From CAWHYG01 sp963833505 (GTDB lineage Bacteria > Eisenbacteria > RBG-16-71-46 > CAIMUX01), in NCBI GenBank assembly GCA_963833505.1, contig CAWHYG010000007.1, positions 1,240,001 through 1,304,000 of the forward strand: a DNA stretch of 64,000 nt, read 5' to 3'. The notes beneath the pieces are model-generated. The model was not told where the DNA came from and did not search any database. It saw only the letters and a list, made by a program, of their open reading frames with translations. How positions within the stretch are numbered: the first letter of the stretch is position 1; every line of letters starts with the position of its first letter. Of this stretch, positions 1 to 6,995 are shown piece by piece. The position numbers and the translations under genes were made by a program.

Positions 1-315
1 AAGCATGACCGCCACAGGCGGCGCCTGAATGAAGCGCGGCGCGTTCTGGACTCCGATCGCCGTGGCGAGCGCGGCGTAGGCGGGCTTCATCTCGGAGTCG
101 CCGGCAAGGCCCGGGTTGTGCCGGCTGCCCTCCGAAGGCACCGGATAGAGGGCCTCCCATTTCCCGGCCCGGGCGATGGCCGCCCCCATGTAGAACTGCG
201 CGAAGTCATTCGCGGGAAACGGCCAGAGACCGTTCAGTTGCGAGGCGATGAGGAGCCAGATGAGCGCGGCGGCCCCGCAAGTCCGGTTGATCAGGCGCGT
301 ACGGTTCGGTGGCAT
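1..315 (-). CDS. Partial membrane protein, probable GT87-like glycosyltransferase (N-terminal part)
   Basis: The first 105 residues of a leftward gene that runs off the left edge. Residues 14-25 form a hydrophobic signal-anchor or first membrane helix (AALIWLLIAS). A periplasmic loop follows with the pattern NDFAQFYMGA and then ALYPVPSE. That layout resembles the first loop of GT87/DUF2029 polyprenol-phosphate-dependent mannosyltransferases, where an acidic residue follows the first helix (family knowledge, from memory). The catalytic and remaining membrane segments lie outside the window, so the family call is tentative. The reading frame stays open upstream to about position 430, but ATG at 315 is the first credible start and has only a weak purine-rich leader. 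It lies downstream of lexA and the DUF6504-like gene on the same strand. Confidence 0.55.
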   Translation of the reverse strand, partial: MPPNRTRLINRTCGAAALIWLLIASQLNGLWPFPANDFAQFYMGAAIARAGKWEALYPVPSEGSRHNPGLAGDSEMKPAYAALATAIGVQNAPRFIQAPPVAVML

Positions 316-429
316 GTCCGCCAGAAAGTGTACCAGCGGCGCGGCGGAAAGGCAACCGGCGGCCGGGCCGAACCGCCTCGAACGGGAAGCGCCGCGGACT
401 GGCGCGACCGCCCCGATCGGGCGTGCGCC

Positions 430-684
430 TCACCCTTCGAACATCACGTACTCGAGGCGCCAGGTCAGGTCCGCGGGGTCGAAACAGAGCTGGTAGACGT
501 CGCCGCTCTCGGTCGTGACGGAGAAAAAGCAGAGGCGGACCTTGCCCCGCGTGTCCTGCCAGCGCGTGTTGACCGATCGCACCGATACCCGCCGGACCCC
601 GCGGCGGATCAGCACCGGCGAGATGACGCCGCCCTGGAAATCGGCCCGGACCTTGACGGGCTCATCGAGTCGTTCCCATCGCAT
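430..684 (-). CDS. DUF6504-like small protein downstream of lexA
   Basis: An 84-residue protein beginning 33 bases after the lexA stop, probably co-transcribed with it. It has an N-terminal basic stretch (VSPVLIRRGVRRVSV) and a C-terminal pattern of a tyrosine and leucine followed by DPADLTWRLEYV. This resembles the DUF6504 family, small proteins often encoded beside DNA-damage-response polymerase genes. The link to the SOS response comes from its position only. No enzymatic motif, membrane segment or signal peptide is visible. Assignment is by memory of the family profile and is moderately uncertain. Confidence 0.5.
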   Translation of the reverse strand: MRWERLDEPVKVRADFQGGVISPVLIRRGVRRVSVRSVNTRWQDTRGKVRLCFFSVTTESGDVYQLCFDPADLTWRLEYVMFEG

Positions 685-717
685 CGGGACTCCGCGGATC
701 GCGGCCGGCCGCGCGCC

Positions 718-1317
718 TCAGAATCGCCGCACGATGCCGACGACCCGGCCGCCGAGGCGGAATTGCGGATCGTCTCCCGGCCGGAGGCGGATCGGCTTGA
801 ACTTCGGATTCGCCGGGCGCAGCTCGATCGCCGGCCCCGTCCGGTGGAAGCGTTTGACCGTCGCTTCCTGCTCTTCGCCCAGATAGGCGACGACGAGATC
901 GCCGCTCGCCGCTGTCTCCGACGGCTGGACGATGGCGAAGTCGCCGTCCATGATCCCTTCTCCGATCATGCTCTCGCCGACGACACGAACCGCGAACGTG
1001 CCGGTCGCGCCCAGGGAATCCCAGCCCAGGTGGTCTTCGACGTGCTCGATCGCCGAAATCGGGCGGCCGGCGGCGACCTGACCGACGATGGGAATTCCGC
1101 GGTCGCGGCGCACGCCCGGCGCGGGCATGAGCTTGCGCCCTTCCTTGATCAGGAGCCCCTTGCCCACCAGCGCATCCAGGTGCTGCGCGACGGTGGCGAC
1201 GGATCTGAGCCGGAGCGCACGGCCGATCTCCCGAAACGACGGAAATCTCCCGCGCGTCGCGATGGATTCGACGATGTAGTTGAGGACCACCTCCTGCTTG
1301 TCGGTCAATCCGTGCAT
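718..1317 (-). CDS. lexA: LexA SOS-response repressor
   Basis: A 199-residue LexA of normal length. Residues 1-65 form the winged-helix DNA-binding domain (LTDKQ, then FPSFREIG and SVATVAQHL). The self-cleavage site is Ala83-Gly84 in QVAAGRP. The catalytic dyad is Ser116 (VVGESMIGEGI) and Lys155 (ATVKRF). RecA-stimulated autoproteolysis of LexA derepresses DNA-repair genes. ATG at 1317 is preferred over an upstream in-frame ATG at 1365 because it follows a purine-rich AGGAG leader and matches the usual LexA N-terminus. A canonical promoter carrying a Bacillus-type operator lies about 235 bases upstream, implying autoregulation. The intervening leader contains three hairpins. The gene is followed by a DUF6504-like gene. 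Confidence 0.95.
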   Translation of the reverse strand: MHGLTDKQEVVLNYIVESIATRGRFPSFREIGRALRLRSVATVAQHLDALVGKGLLIKEGRKLMPAPGVRRDRGIPIVGQVAAGRPISAIEHVEDHLGWDSLGATGTFAVRVVGESMIGEGIMDGDFAIVQPSETAASGDLVVAYLGEEQEATVKRFHRTGPAIELRPANPKFKPIRLRPGDDPQFRLGGRVVGIVRRF

Positions 1318-1363
1318 CGCCTCGTTCTCCTGCTCTCCAACTCCGTTTGGAAGTCGTGGAGGC

Positions 1364-1418
1364 ATCCAGGTGGAGCGGGTTCCGCAAGGGGGAGCGGAAC
1401 CGCAAGCTCCACCTGGAT
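1364..1418 (-). promoter_or_regulatory. Long two-part hairpin in the lexA 5' leader
   Basis: Perfect 13-base arms ATCCAGGTGGAGC (1364-1376) and GCTCCACCTGGAT (1406-1418) enclose a second perfect stem, GGTTCCGC (1378-1385) with GCGGAACC (1394-1401), and an 8-base loop. It ends about 47 bases before the lexA start and would form in the lexA transcript. Function is unknown; it could be an attenuator, an RNA-stability element or a mobile repeat remnant. Confidence 0.6.
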
Positions 1419-1440
1419 TCGTGACCTCCCGGTTTCGTCA

Positions 1441-1520
1441 CCTCTTCCAGGGGGAAGAGGGGTTTGCCGGCCGTCACCCGGTCGGAGCGCCCCAGGGGGG
1501 AAATCCTGGGTTCGAGGCGC
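1441..1520 (-). promoter_or_regulatory. Two further hairpins in the lexA leader
   Basis: One stem pairs CCTCTTCC (1441-1448) with GGAAGAGG (1453-1460). The next pairs CCCAGG (1491-1496) with CCTGGG (1505-1510), inside GCGCC (1487-1491) and GGCGC (1516-1520). Both lie between the predicted lexA transcription start near 1540 and the long hairpin at 1364-1418. Confidence 0.45.
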
Positions 1521-1546
1521 CTGACTTCGTGTGACCGACATGCCTG

Positions 1547-1575
1547 AATCTACCGAACGACGGTTCGGTTGTCAA
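1547..1575 (-). promoter_or_regulatory. lexA promoter with embedded LexA box
   Basis: On the minus strand, TTGACA (1570-1575) is separated by exactly 17 bases from TAGATT (1547-1552), a near-consensus sigma70 promoter. The spacer holds the palindrome CGAAC-N4-GTTCG (1554-1567), extended to perfect 7-base arms at 1552-1569. This is the Bacillus/actinobacterial type of LexA operator. Its position between -35 and -10 is the classic arrangement for repression. A weaker half-site GTTCGGT lies at 1586-1592. Confidence 0.85.
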
Positions 1576-1723
1576 CCGATTTTTTGTTCGGTCTTCGAGG
1601 AGCCCGATCGGCGCTTCTCCGGGGCCGCAATCGCGCTCCGGCGGCGGCGGGCGGAGTTGGATCGGCCCGGCGGCCCCATCCCGAGAGCCGCATCCGCGGC
1701 TTCCTGTCCGAGTAAAGGCGGCC

Positions 1724-2866
1724 CTACGGCCGGGCCGCCGGCAGCGTCCGTCCCGCGCGTTCCGCGTGGTAGGAGCTTCGCACCAGCGGCCCGCTCTCGA
1801 CATGCCGGAAGCCGAGCGCCTCACCCTTGATGCGGAGCCGCTCGAACTCGTTCGGGTGCACGAAACGCTGGACCGGAAGGTGATTCCGCGTCGGCTGAAG
1901 GTACTGGCCGAAGGTCACGATGTCGCAATCGATTGCGCGCAGATCCTCCATGACCGCGACAACCTCGTCTTCGGTTTCGCCGAGACCAAGCATCACGCTC
2001 GACTTGGTCACGAAGCCGCGGTCCTTGGCTTGGGCCAGCACCCGGAGGCTCCGCTCGTACCTGGCCTGCGGCCGAACCGCACGATAGAGACGCGGCACGG
2101 TCTCCACGTTGTGGGCCAGGATATCGGGCCTGGCCTCGAGCACGATCTCCAGGTTGGACCCCACCAGATCCGGGATGAGCACCTCGATCCGGGTGTCGGG
2201 GGCTCGGCCCCGGACCGCGCGGATCGTGGCGGCCCAGATCGAAGCGCCGCCGTCCTTCAGCTCGTCCCGGTTGACGGACGTGATGACGGCATGCACCAGC
2301 CCCATCCGGCCGATGGCCTGAGCGACCCGGTCCGGCTCATCCAGGTCCAGGATCGGCGGCCGCCCGGTCAGAACGGCGCAGAAACCGCAGGAGCGCGTGC
2401 AGACGTTGCCCAGGATCATGAACGTGGCGGTGCCGGCAGACCAGCATTCCCCTACATTCGGGCAGTTTGCGCTTTCGCACACCGTGTGGAGCCGGTGCCC
2501 GGTCACGATTCCTCGCGTCCGGGCGAACTCCCCTCCCTGCGGCAGACGGACCTTGAGCCATTCGGGGCGACGAAGCGGGAGCGACTCCGCGTTCGCCGGC
2601 GATGCGCCGCGCGCCGGATCCAATCCACGCGCCGGATCCGGGGCGGGCGCCGGATCCAACGCACTCAGCGGATCCAGCCCGGGCGCCGGATCCAACCCAC
2701 GCGCCGGATCCAGTCTTCGCGACGATCCGCCTTCGATCGTCGGAACCACCCCGATCGCCGCCGTCGGGTCTGCTCCCGCCGGCGCCGTCTCCCCCACCGG
2801 ATCAACAGCGCCCGGCCGCTCTTCAGGAAGCTCCTGCATGTCTTCTCTCTCCGATCCTACTGGCAT
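1724..2866 (-). CDS. lipA: Lipoyl synthase with repeat-bearing N-terminal extension
   Basis: A radical SAM enzyme that inserts two sulfurs into protein-bound octanoyl groups to make lipoyl cofactors. The auxiliary-cluster cysteines are C130, C135 and C141 (CX4CX5C). The radical SAM cluster is C156, C160 and C163 (CTRSCGFC). The C-terminal region has the LipA pattern SGPLVRSSYHA. The protein is 380 residues against about 290-330 for most LipA. The excess is a roughly 95-residue N-terminal extension containing six LDPxxG-like hexapeptides (residues 52-87) encoded by 18-base repeats. No later methionine precedes the conserved core, so the extension is probably translated. It closes the operon of its target E2 protein and of lipB. 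ATG at 2839 is an alternative start. Confidence 0.95.
   Translation of the reverse strand: MPVGSEREDMQELPEERPGAVDPVGETAPAGADPTAAIGVVPTIEGGSSRRLDPARGLDPAPGLDPLSALDPAPAPDPARGLDPARGASPANAESLPLRRPEWLKVRLPQGGEFARTRGIVTGHRLHTVCESANCPNVGECWSAGTATFMILGNVCTRSCGFCAVLTGRPPILDLDEPDRVAQAIGRMGLVHAVITSVNRDELKDGGASIWAATIRAVRGRAPDTRIEVLIPDLVGSNLEIVLEARPDILAHNVETVPRLYRAVRPQARYERSLRVLAQAKDRGFVTKSSVMLGLGETEDEVVAVMEDLRAIDCDIVTFGQYLQPTRNHLPVQRFVHPNEFERLRIKGEALGFRHVESGPLVRSSYHAERAGRTLPAARP
2610..2717 (-). repeat. 18-base tandem repeat inside the 5' end of lipA
   Basis: GGATCC recurs at 2616, 2634, 2652, 2670, 2688 and 2706, a strict 18-base period over six units with core GCGCCGGATCCAA. In frame it encodes the hexapeptide LDPARG and variants. 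The length is a multiple of three, so unit gain or loss keeps lipA in frame. Confidence 0.85.
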
Positions 2867-2932
2867 CAGCTCCGGAGTCAGTTCCGGAATCGGATCCGGA
2901 ATCAGATCATCGAGAATCAGATCCCTCCCGGA

Positions 2933-4618
2933 TCAGATCCCCCCGGCCAGATCGGTCTTCTCCAGGTAGTGGCGCACCCGCTGGATGAACCGCCCTCCCA
3001 GCGCGCCATCGATCACCCGGTGATCGTAGGAGAGGCTGAGGTAGAGGATGTCGCGGATCGCGATGGCGTCGTCGATGACGACCGGACGCTTCACGATGGC
3101 GCCGACCCCGAGGATGCCGGAGGCGGGCTGGTTGATGATCGGAATCCCGAAGAGGTTTCCGAATCCACCCATGTTCGTGACCGAGAAGGTCACGCCCTGG
3201 ACCTCGTCCGGCAGCAGCTTCTTGGTTCGCGCGCGCGAGGCCAGGTCCTGGATCGCCCGCGCCAGACCGAGGAAGTTCTTTTCCTCCGCGTGCTTCACCA
3301 CCGGAACGATCAGCCCCGTGTCGAGAGCGACCGCCACGCCGATATTGACATACCGCTTGAGAAGGATCTCCGCCCCCTGGATGGAGGAGTTGACCATCGG
3401 ATAGTCGATCAGAGCCCGGACCGCCGCCGCGACGAAGAACGGCGTGTACGTGAGGCGGAACCCGTATTTCTCCTCAAAGCCCGCCTTGGCTGCCTCGCGG
3501 AACCGAACGATCCGGGTCATGTCCACTTCCGTCACCGAGGCCACGTGCGGCGAGGTCGCCTTGGAGCGGACCATGTGCTCGGCGATGAGCTGGCGCATCC
3601 GATCCATGGGAACGACCTCGATCGTGCCCTCGGTCGTCTGGCGGACCTCCGAAACGGCGTACTTCGGATAAGGCTCGAAATCGCGACCTGAATCCGCTGG
3701 CACATAAGCAATTCCGGGCGCTGCGAATGGGGTCGGCGAGGGCTCGGCGACCGGGGCCGAAAGCGAGTCCGCCGCGGGCGCGATGCCGGCGCCCACCTCA
3801 TCCAGCGCTCGTTGGCCCGATCCCGGCGTCCGGGCTTCCAGCCACCGAAGAAGATCGTCCCGGGTCAGGCGGCCATCCCTTCCAGTGCCTGGAATCGACG
3901 CGAGCTCATCGGCGGAAATCCGCTCCTGGCGGGCAATGGCGCGAACCAGGGGCGAGTAGAAACGATCGTTGCTCCCCATCCGGGCGGCTCCCGCCGCGAC
4001 GGCAACTCCGGCGCCCGACGACGGCTGGGGCGCAGCCGCTGCAGAGGCCGCCGAGGGCGAAGGAGCAACGGGCGACGCGGAGGGCACGCGGGAAGCGGGG
4101 GACACGGGTGAACCGGGGGACGCGGTTGACGCAGACGGAATGGGTTGAGGTCGAGGCGCCGGCGGAGCAGCCGCCGGAGGCCGGGATGGAACCGGCGCCG
4201 GCGCGGCCGCCGTCCGGGGCGCACCCGGCGACTGCGGAGCCGTCGCAGCGCGGGCACTCGCCGCACCCGACGAAGACGCGGATGATGCCGGCCCTCCGGA
4301 CGCGGACTTCGGTGGAGCGCTCGACGCCGAGCCGGTCGCCGCAGCACTCGAGGAAGGGCCCCCCGACGCGCCCGCTTCCACGTCGGTCTCGAGAATGGCG
4401 ATCACCTGACCGACCGGCACGGTCTCGCCTTCCTTGGCCTTGAGCTCGACCAGGCGTCCTGCCGCCGGCGACGGAATCTCCGAGTCCACCTTGTCGGTTG
4501 AGATCTCCAGGACGTTCTCGTCCTTGCCGATCAGATCTCCCACCTGCTTCGTCCAGCGGACGATGGTTCCTTCTGCGATGCTCTCCCCCATCTGGGGCAT
4601 GACCATTTCAACTTTCAT
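2933..4618 (-). CDS. 2-oxoacid dehydrogenase E2 (dihydrolipoyl acyltransferase)
   Basis: The 561-residue acyltransferase core of a 2-oxoacid dehydrogenase complex. There is one N-terminal lipoyl domain (residues 1-78) with lipoyl-lysine K43 in the motif STDKVDSE. A roughly 130-residue Ala/Pro/Ser-rich flexible linker follows, then a peripheral-subunit-binding domain (about 215-262, FYSPLVRAIA). The C-terminal catalytic domain carries H533 and D537 in DHRVIDGA. ATG at 4618 is chosen over an upstream in-frame start because it directly begins the lipoyl domain (MKVEMVMPQMGES) behind a GAGGA site. The sequence fits the branched-chain or 2-oxoglutarate E2 class; substrate cannot be set from sequence alone. 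It sits between the E1 genes and lipA. Confidence 0.93.
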   Translation of the reverse strand: MKVEMVMPQMGESIAEGTIVRWTKQVGDLIGKDENVLEISTDKVDSEIPSPAAGRLVELKAKEGETVPVGQVIAILETDVEAGASGGPSSSAAATGSASSAPPKSASGGPASSASSSGAASARAATAPQSPGAPRTAAAPAPVPSRPPAAAPPAPRPQPIPSASTASPGSPVSPASRVPSASPVAPSPSAASAAAAPQPSSGAGVAVAAGAARMGSNDRFYSPLVRAIARQERISADELASIPGTGRDGRLTRDDLLRWLEARTPGSGQRALDEVGAGIAPAADSLSAPVAEPSPTPFAAPGIAYVPADSGRDFEPYPKYAVSEVRQTTEGTIEVVPMDRMRQLIAEHMVRSKATSPHVASVTEVDMTRIVRFREAAKAGFEEKYGFRLTYTPFFVAAAVRALIDYPMVNSSIQGAEILLKRYVNIGVAVALDTGLIVPVVKHAEEKNFLGLARAIQDLASRARTKKLLPDEVQGVTFSVTNMGGFGNLFGIPIINQPASGILGVGAIVKRPVVIDDAIAIRDILYLSLSYDHRVIDGALGGRFIQRVRHYLEKTDLAGGI

Positions 4619-4906
4619 CGGATCCTCGCGTCCCGGTTCTGTTCCACGGCCCCGGCGGTTCCGGGACCTTCCTTCGGTGACCGTCCTGCCATGATACCGC
4701 ACTTCGCGATCGTCGGATCGGTGGTCAGCCTCGGCGCCGCTCGTGCTCCACCCTTGCCCGCAATTTCATCGTGAACGTCCGTTCTCCGGCTGCTCGACGC
4801 TCGTCGAGCCGGTCGCCGGCGGTTTCAGCCGGCCTCTGCACCGCTCGCGCTCCGTCACAACTCCCCGGCCGATCAAAGCCGGGAGCGCCATGCGCCCTCG
4901 GCCCCA

Positions 4907-6034
4907 TCAGTACTCCAGCAATTCGCGAAGAACCGCCAGCACCGCCGGGACTCCCGGCAGGAACCGGTCTTCCAGGACGGGGCTGTAGGGCACCGGCGTG
5001 TCGAGCGCGCCCAGGCGCCGGACGGGCGCATCCAGGAGCTCGAAACCCTCCTCCGCGATCGTGGCCGCCACCTCTCCGCCGAATCCGCCGGTCCGGGTGT
5101 CCTCGTGCAGAACGAGAACCCGATGGGTTCGCGCCACCGCCTCGAGAACCGCCGGACGATCGAACGGCAGGAGCGTGCGCAGGTCGAGCACTTCGACCTC
5201 CAGGCCCTCCCGGGCCAGGCGCTCCGCCGCTTCCAGCGCAACCGGAACGGTGCCGCCGTACGTGATGACCACGGCATCCCGGCCCTCGCGCAAGACCGCC
5301 GCCTTCCCGATCGGCGTCACTTCATCCCCTTCCGGCACCGGCCCCCTGGCCCTCCGGTAGAGGTGCTTGTGCTCGAAGTAGAGGACCGGATTGTCGTCGC
5401 GGATCGCGGCCTTGAGCAGGCCCTTGGCGTCGGCTGGACTGGACGGCGCCACCACCTTGAGCCCCGGAACGCGGGTGAACCACGCCTCCGGGTTCTGCGA
5501 GTGGAAGGGTCCGCCGTGGACGCCGCCGCCGGAAGGGCAGCGGATCACCATCGGCACGGCCGCTCCCCAGCGGTAGTGGATCTTGGCCGCGTTGTTCACG
5601 ATCTGGGTGAACGCGCAGGTGATGAAGTCGGCGAATTGCATCTCCACCACCGGACGCAGGCCGAGAAGGGCGGCGCCGATGGCCGCGCCGACGATCGCGG
5701 ATTCGGACAGCGGCGTGTCGAGCACGCGATCTTCCCCGAATCGCTCGATCAGCCCCTGCGTCACCTTGAAGGCTCCGCCGTACCGGCCGATGTCCTCGCC
5801 GAGCAGGAACACGGACGGATCGCGGTCCATCTCCTCGATGAGCGCCTCCCGGATCGCTTCCAGATAGGTGCGCACCGGAGCGCCTCCGGCCGGGTCCGCC
5901 GGCTGAGCGGCCGCCGGCCCGACGGTCATCGCACCCCCTGCAGCTCCGGCATCCATGGCGCCCGACAGGATCTCGGAGGCCCTCCCGCTCCCGACAACTT
6001 CGTCGTTCGGAAGCATCGGCTCACTCGCCGGCAT
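4907..6034 (-). CDS. 2-oxoacid dehydrogenase E1 beta subunit
   Basis: A 375-residue transketolase-like beta subunit. Conserved patterns include LLGEDIGRYGGAFKVT, DTPLSESAIVGAAIG and GGVHGGPFHSQ, and the C-terminal transketolase domain has LRTLLPFDRPAVLEAV. With the alpha subunit it forms the TPP-dependent decarboxylase that hands acyl groups to E2. The first 55 residues are a low-complexity extension beyond the family start (VRTYLEAIREAL). The gene overlaps the end of the E1 alpha gene by 14 bases, and GAGG lies five bases before the start, so the two are translationally coupled. It is a second copy of the beta function, since the next upstream gene is a fused alpha-beta E1. Confidence 0.92.
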   Translation of the reverse strand: MPASEPMLPNDEVVGSGRASEILSGAMDAGAAGGAMTVGPAAAQPADPAGGAPVRTYLEAIREALIEEMDRDPSVFLLGEDIGRYGGAFKVTQGLIERFGEDRVLDTPLSESAIVGAAIGAALLGLRPVVEMQFADFITCAFTQIVNNAAKIHYRWGAAVPMVIRCPSGGGVHGGPFHSQNPEAWFTRVPGLKVVAPSSPADAKGLLKAAIRDDNPVLYFEHKHLYRRARGPVPEGDEVTPIGKAAVLREGRDAVVITYGGTVPVALEAAERLAREGLEVEVLDLRTLLPFDRPAVLEAVARTHRVLVLHEDTRTGGFGGEVAATIAEEGFELLDAPVRRLGALDTPVPYSPVLEDRFLPGVPAVLAVLRELLEY

Positions 6035-6995
6035 AGACGCCTCGCGCCACCGAGTCAGGATCGGGATGAGGGCCGGCCAGGGCGAACGCCTCCGCTTCCT
6101 CGATCTCCGCGCGGACCCGGGTCCGGAGCGCTTCGATCTGCGCGGCGTCCAGTCGTCCTTCGTCGAGCAGAAGGCGTTCGAACAGAACGATCGGATCGCG
6201 CGCCTTCCAATGCTCCAGGTCCTCCGCCGGAACGTAGGAGAAGTCGTCGTGCTCGGCGTGCCCTTTCATCCGATAGGTCTCCGCCACGATCAGGGTCGGG
6301 CCGCCTCCGCGGCGCGCCCGATCCACCGCGGCGCGAGCAGCCTCATGGACCTCCAGAAGAACGTTCCCGTTCACGGCCATCCCGGGGAGGCCGTAGGCCT
6401 TGGCGCGGGTCAGGAAATCGGTCTGGGCGGATTGGCGCGTGACCGGCGTGGAATAGGCCCAATGGTTGTTCTCCAGCACCACGACCAGCGGAAGCTTCAA
6501 CGTGGCGGCGAAGTTCAGGCCCTCGTGGAAATCGCCGATCGAAGAGCCGCCGTCGCCGATCCAGGTGAGCGCGACCCGGGGCTCGCGGCGCAGGCGGAAG
6601 GCGAGCGCGGCGCCGCAGCACAGGGGAATGAGCGCGCCGAGCATGCTGATGGGCGCGAAGATCCCGTGCCGCAGCGAGCCCAGGTGCGTGTTCCCGTCGC
6701 GCCCGCCGGTCGGGCCGTTCGCGCGCGCCAGGTAGTTGGCGAGAAACTCCCCCGGCGGAAGCCCCTTGGCGAGGATGGCGCCGGAATTCCGGATCATCGG
6801 CCCGATGATGTCGTCCGGTTCGAGAGCCAGAGCGGAGCCGATCGACACCGCTTCCTGCCCGCGGCTGGAGAAGGCCGCGCCCTTGACCTGATTCTGCCGG
6901 TAGAGGCTCGAGACCTTGTCGTCGAAAGCGCGATTGAGCAGAAGCAGGTGGAGCGCCCGCCTCAGGAACTCATCGTCATAGGCGCGAGTGTGCAT
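6021..6995 (-). CDS. 2-oxoacid dehydrogenase E1 alpha subunit
   Basis: A 324-residue TPP-binding alpha subunit of normal length. The thiamine diphosphate motif GDGGSSIGDFHEGLNFAA runs to ENNHWAYSTP (GDG...NN). The region with SRGQEAVSIG and GGRDGNTHLG is typical of PdhA/AcoA/BkdA1-type E1 alpha. Its start codon overlaps the stop of the fused E1 gene as TGATG, and its end overlaps the E1 beta start, so three E1 polypeptides are translationally chained. Substrate (pyruvate, acetoin, branched-chain oxoacid) cannot be decided here. Confidence 0.92.
   Translation of the reverse strand: MHTRAYDDEFLRRALHLLLLNRAFDDKVSSLYRQNQVKGAAFSSRGQEAVSIGSALALEPDDIIGPMIRNSGAILAKGLPPGEFLANYLARANGPTGGRDGNTHLGSLRHGIFAPISMLGALIPLCCGAALAFRLRREPRVALTWIGDGGSSIGDFHEGLNFAATLKLPLVVVLENNHWAYSTPVTRQSAQTDFLTRAKAYGLPGMAVNGNVLLEVHEAARAAVDRARRGGGPTLIVAETYRMKGHAEHDDFSYVPAEDLEHWKARDPIVLFERLLLDEGRLDAAQIEALRTRVRAEIEEAEAFALAGPHPDPDSVARGVYAGE

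Noticed and set aside
4725..4907. A 60-codon leftward frame between E2 and E1 beta
   Set aside because: No ribosome site, no conserved pattern, and composition typical of random GC-rich sequence.
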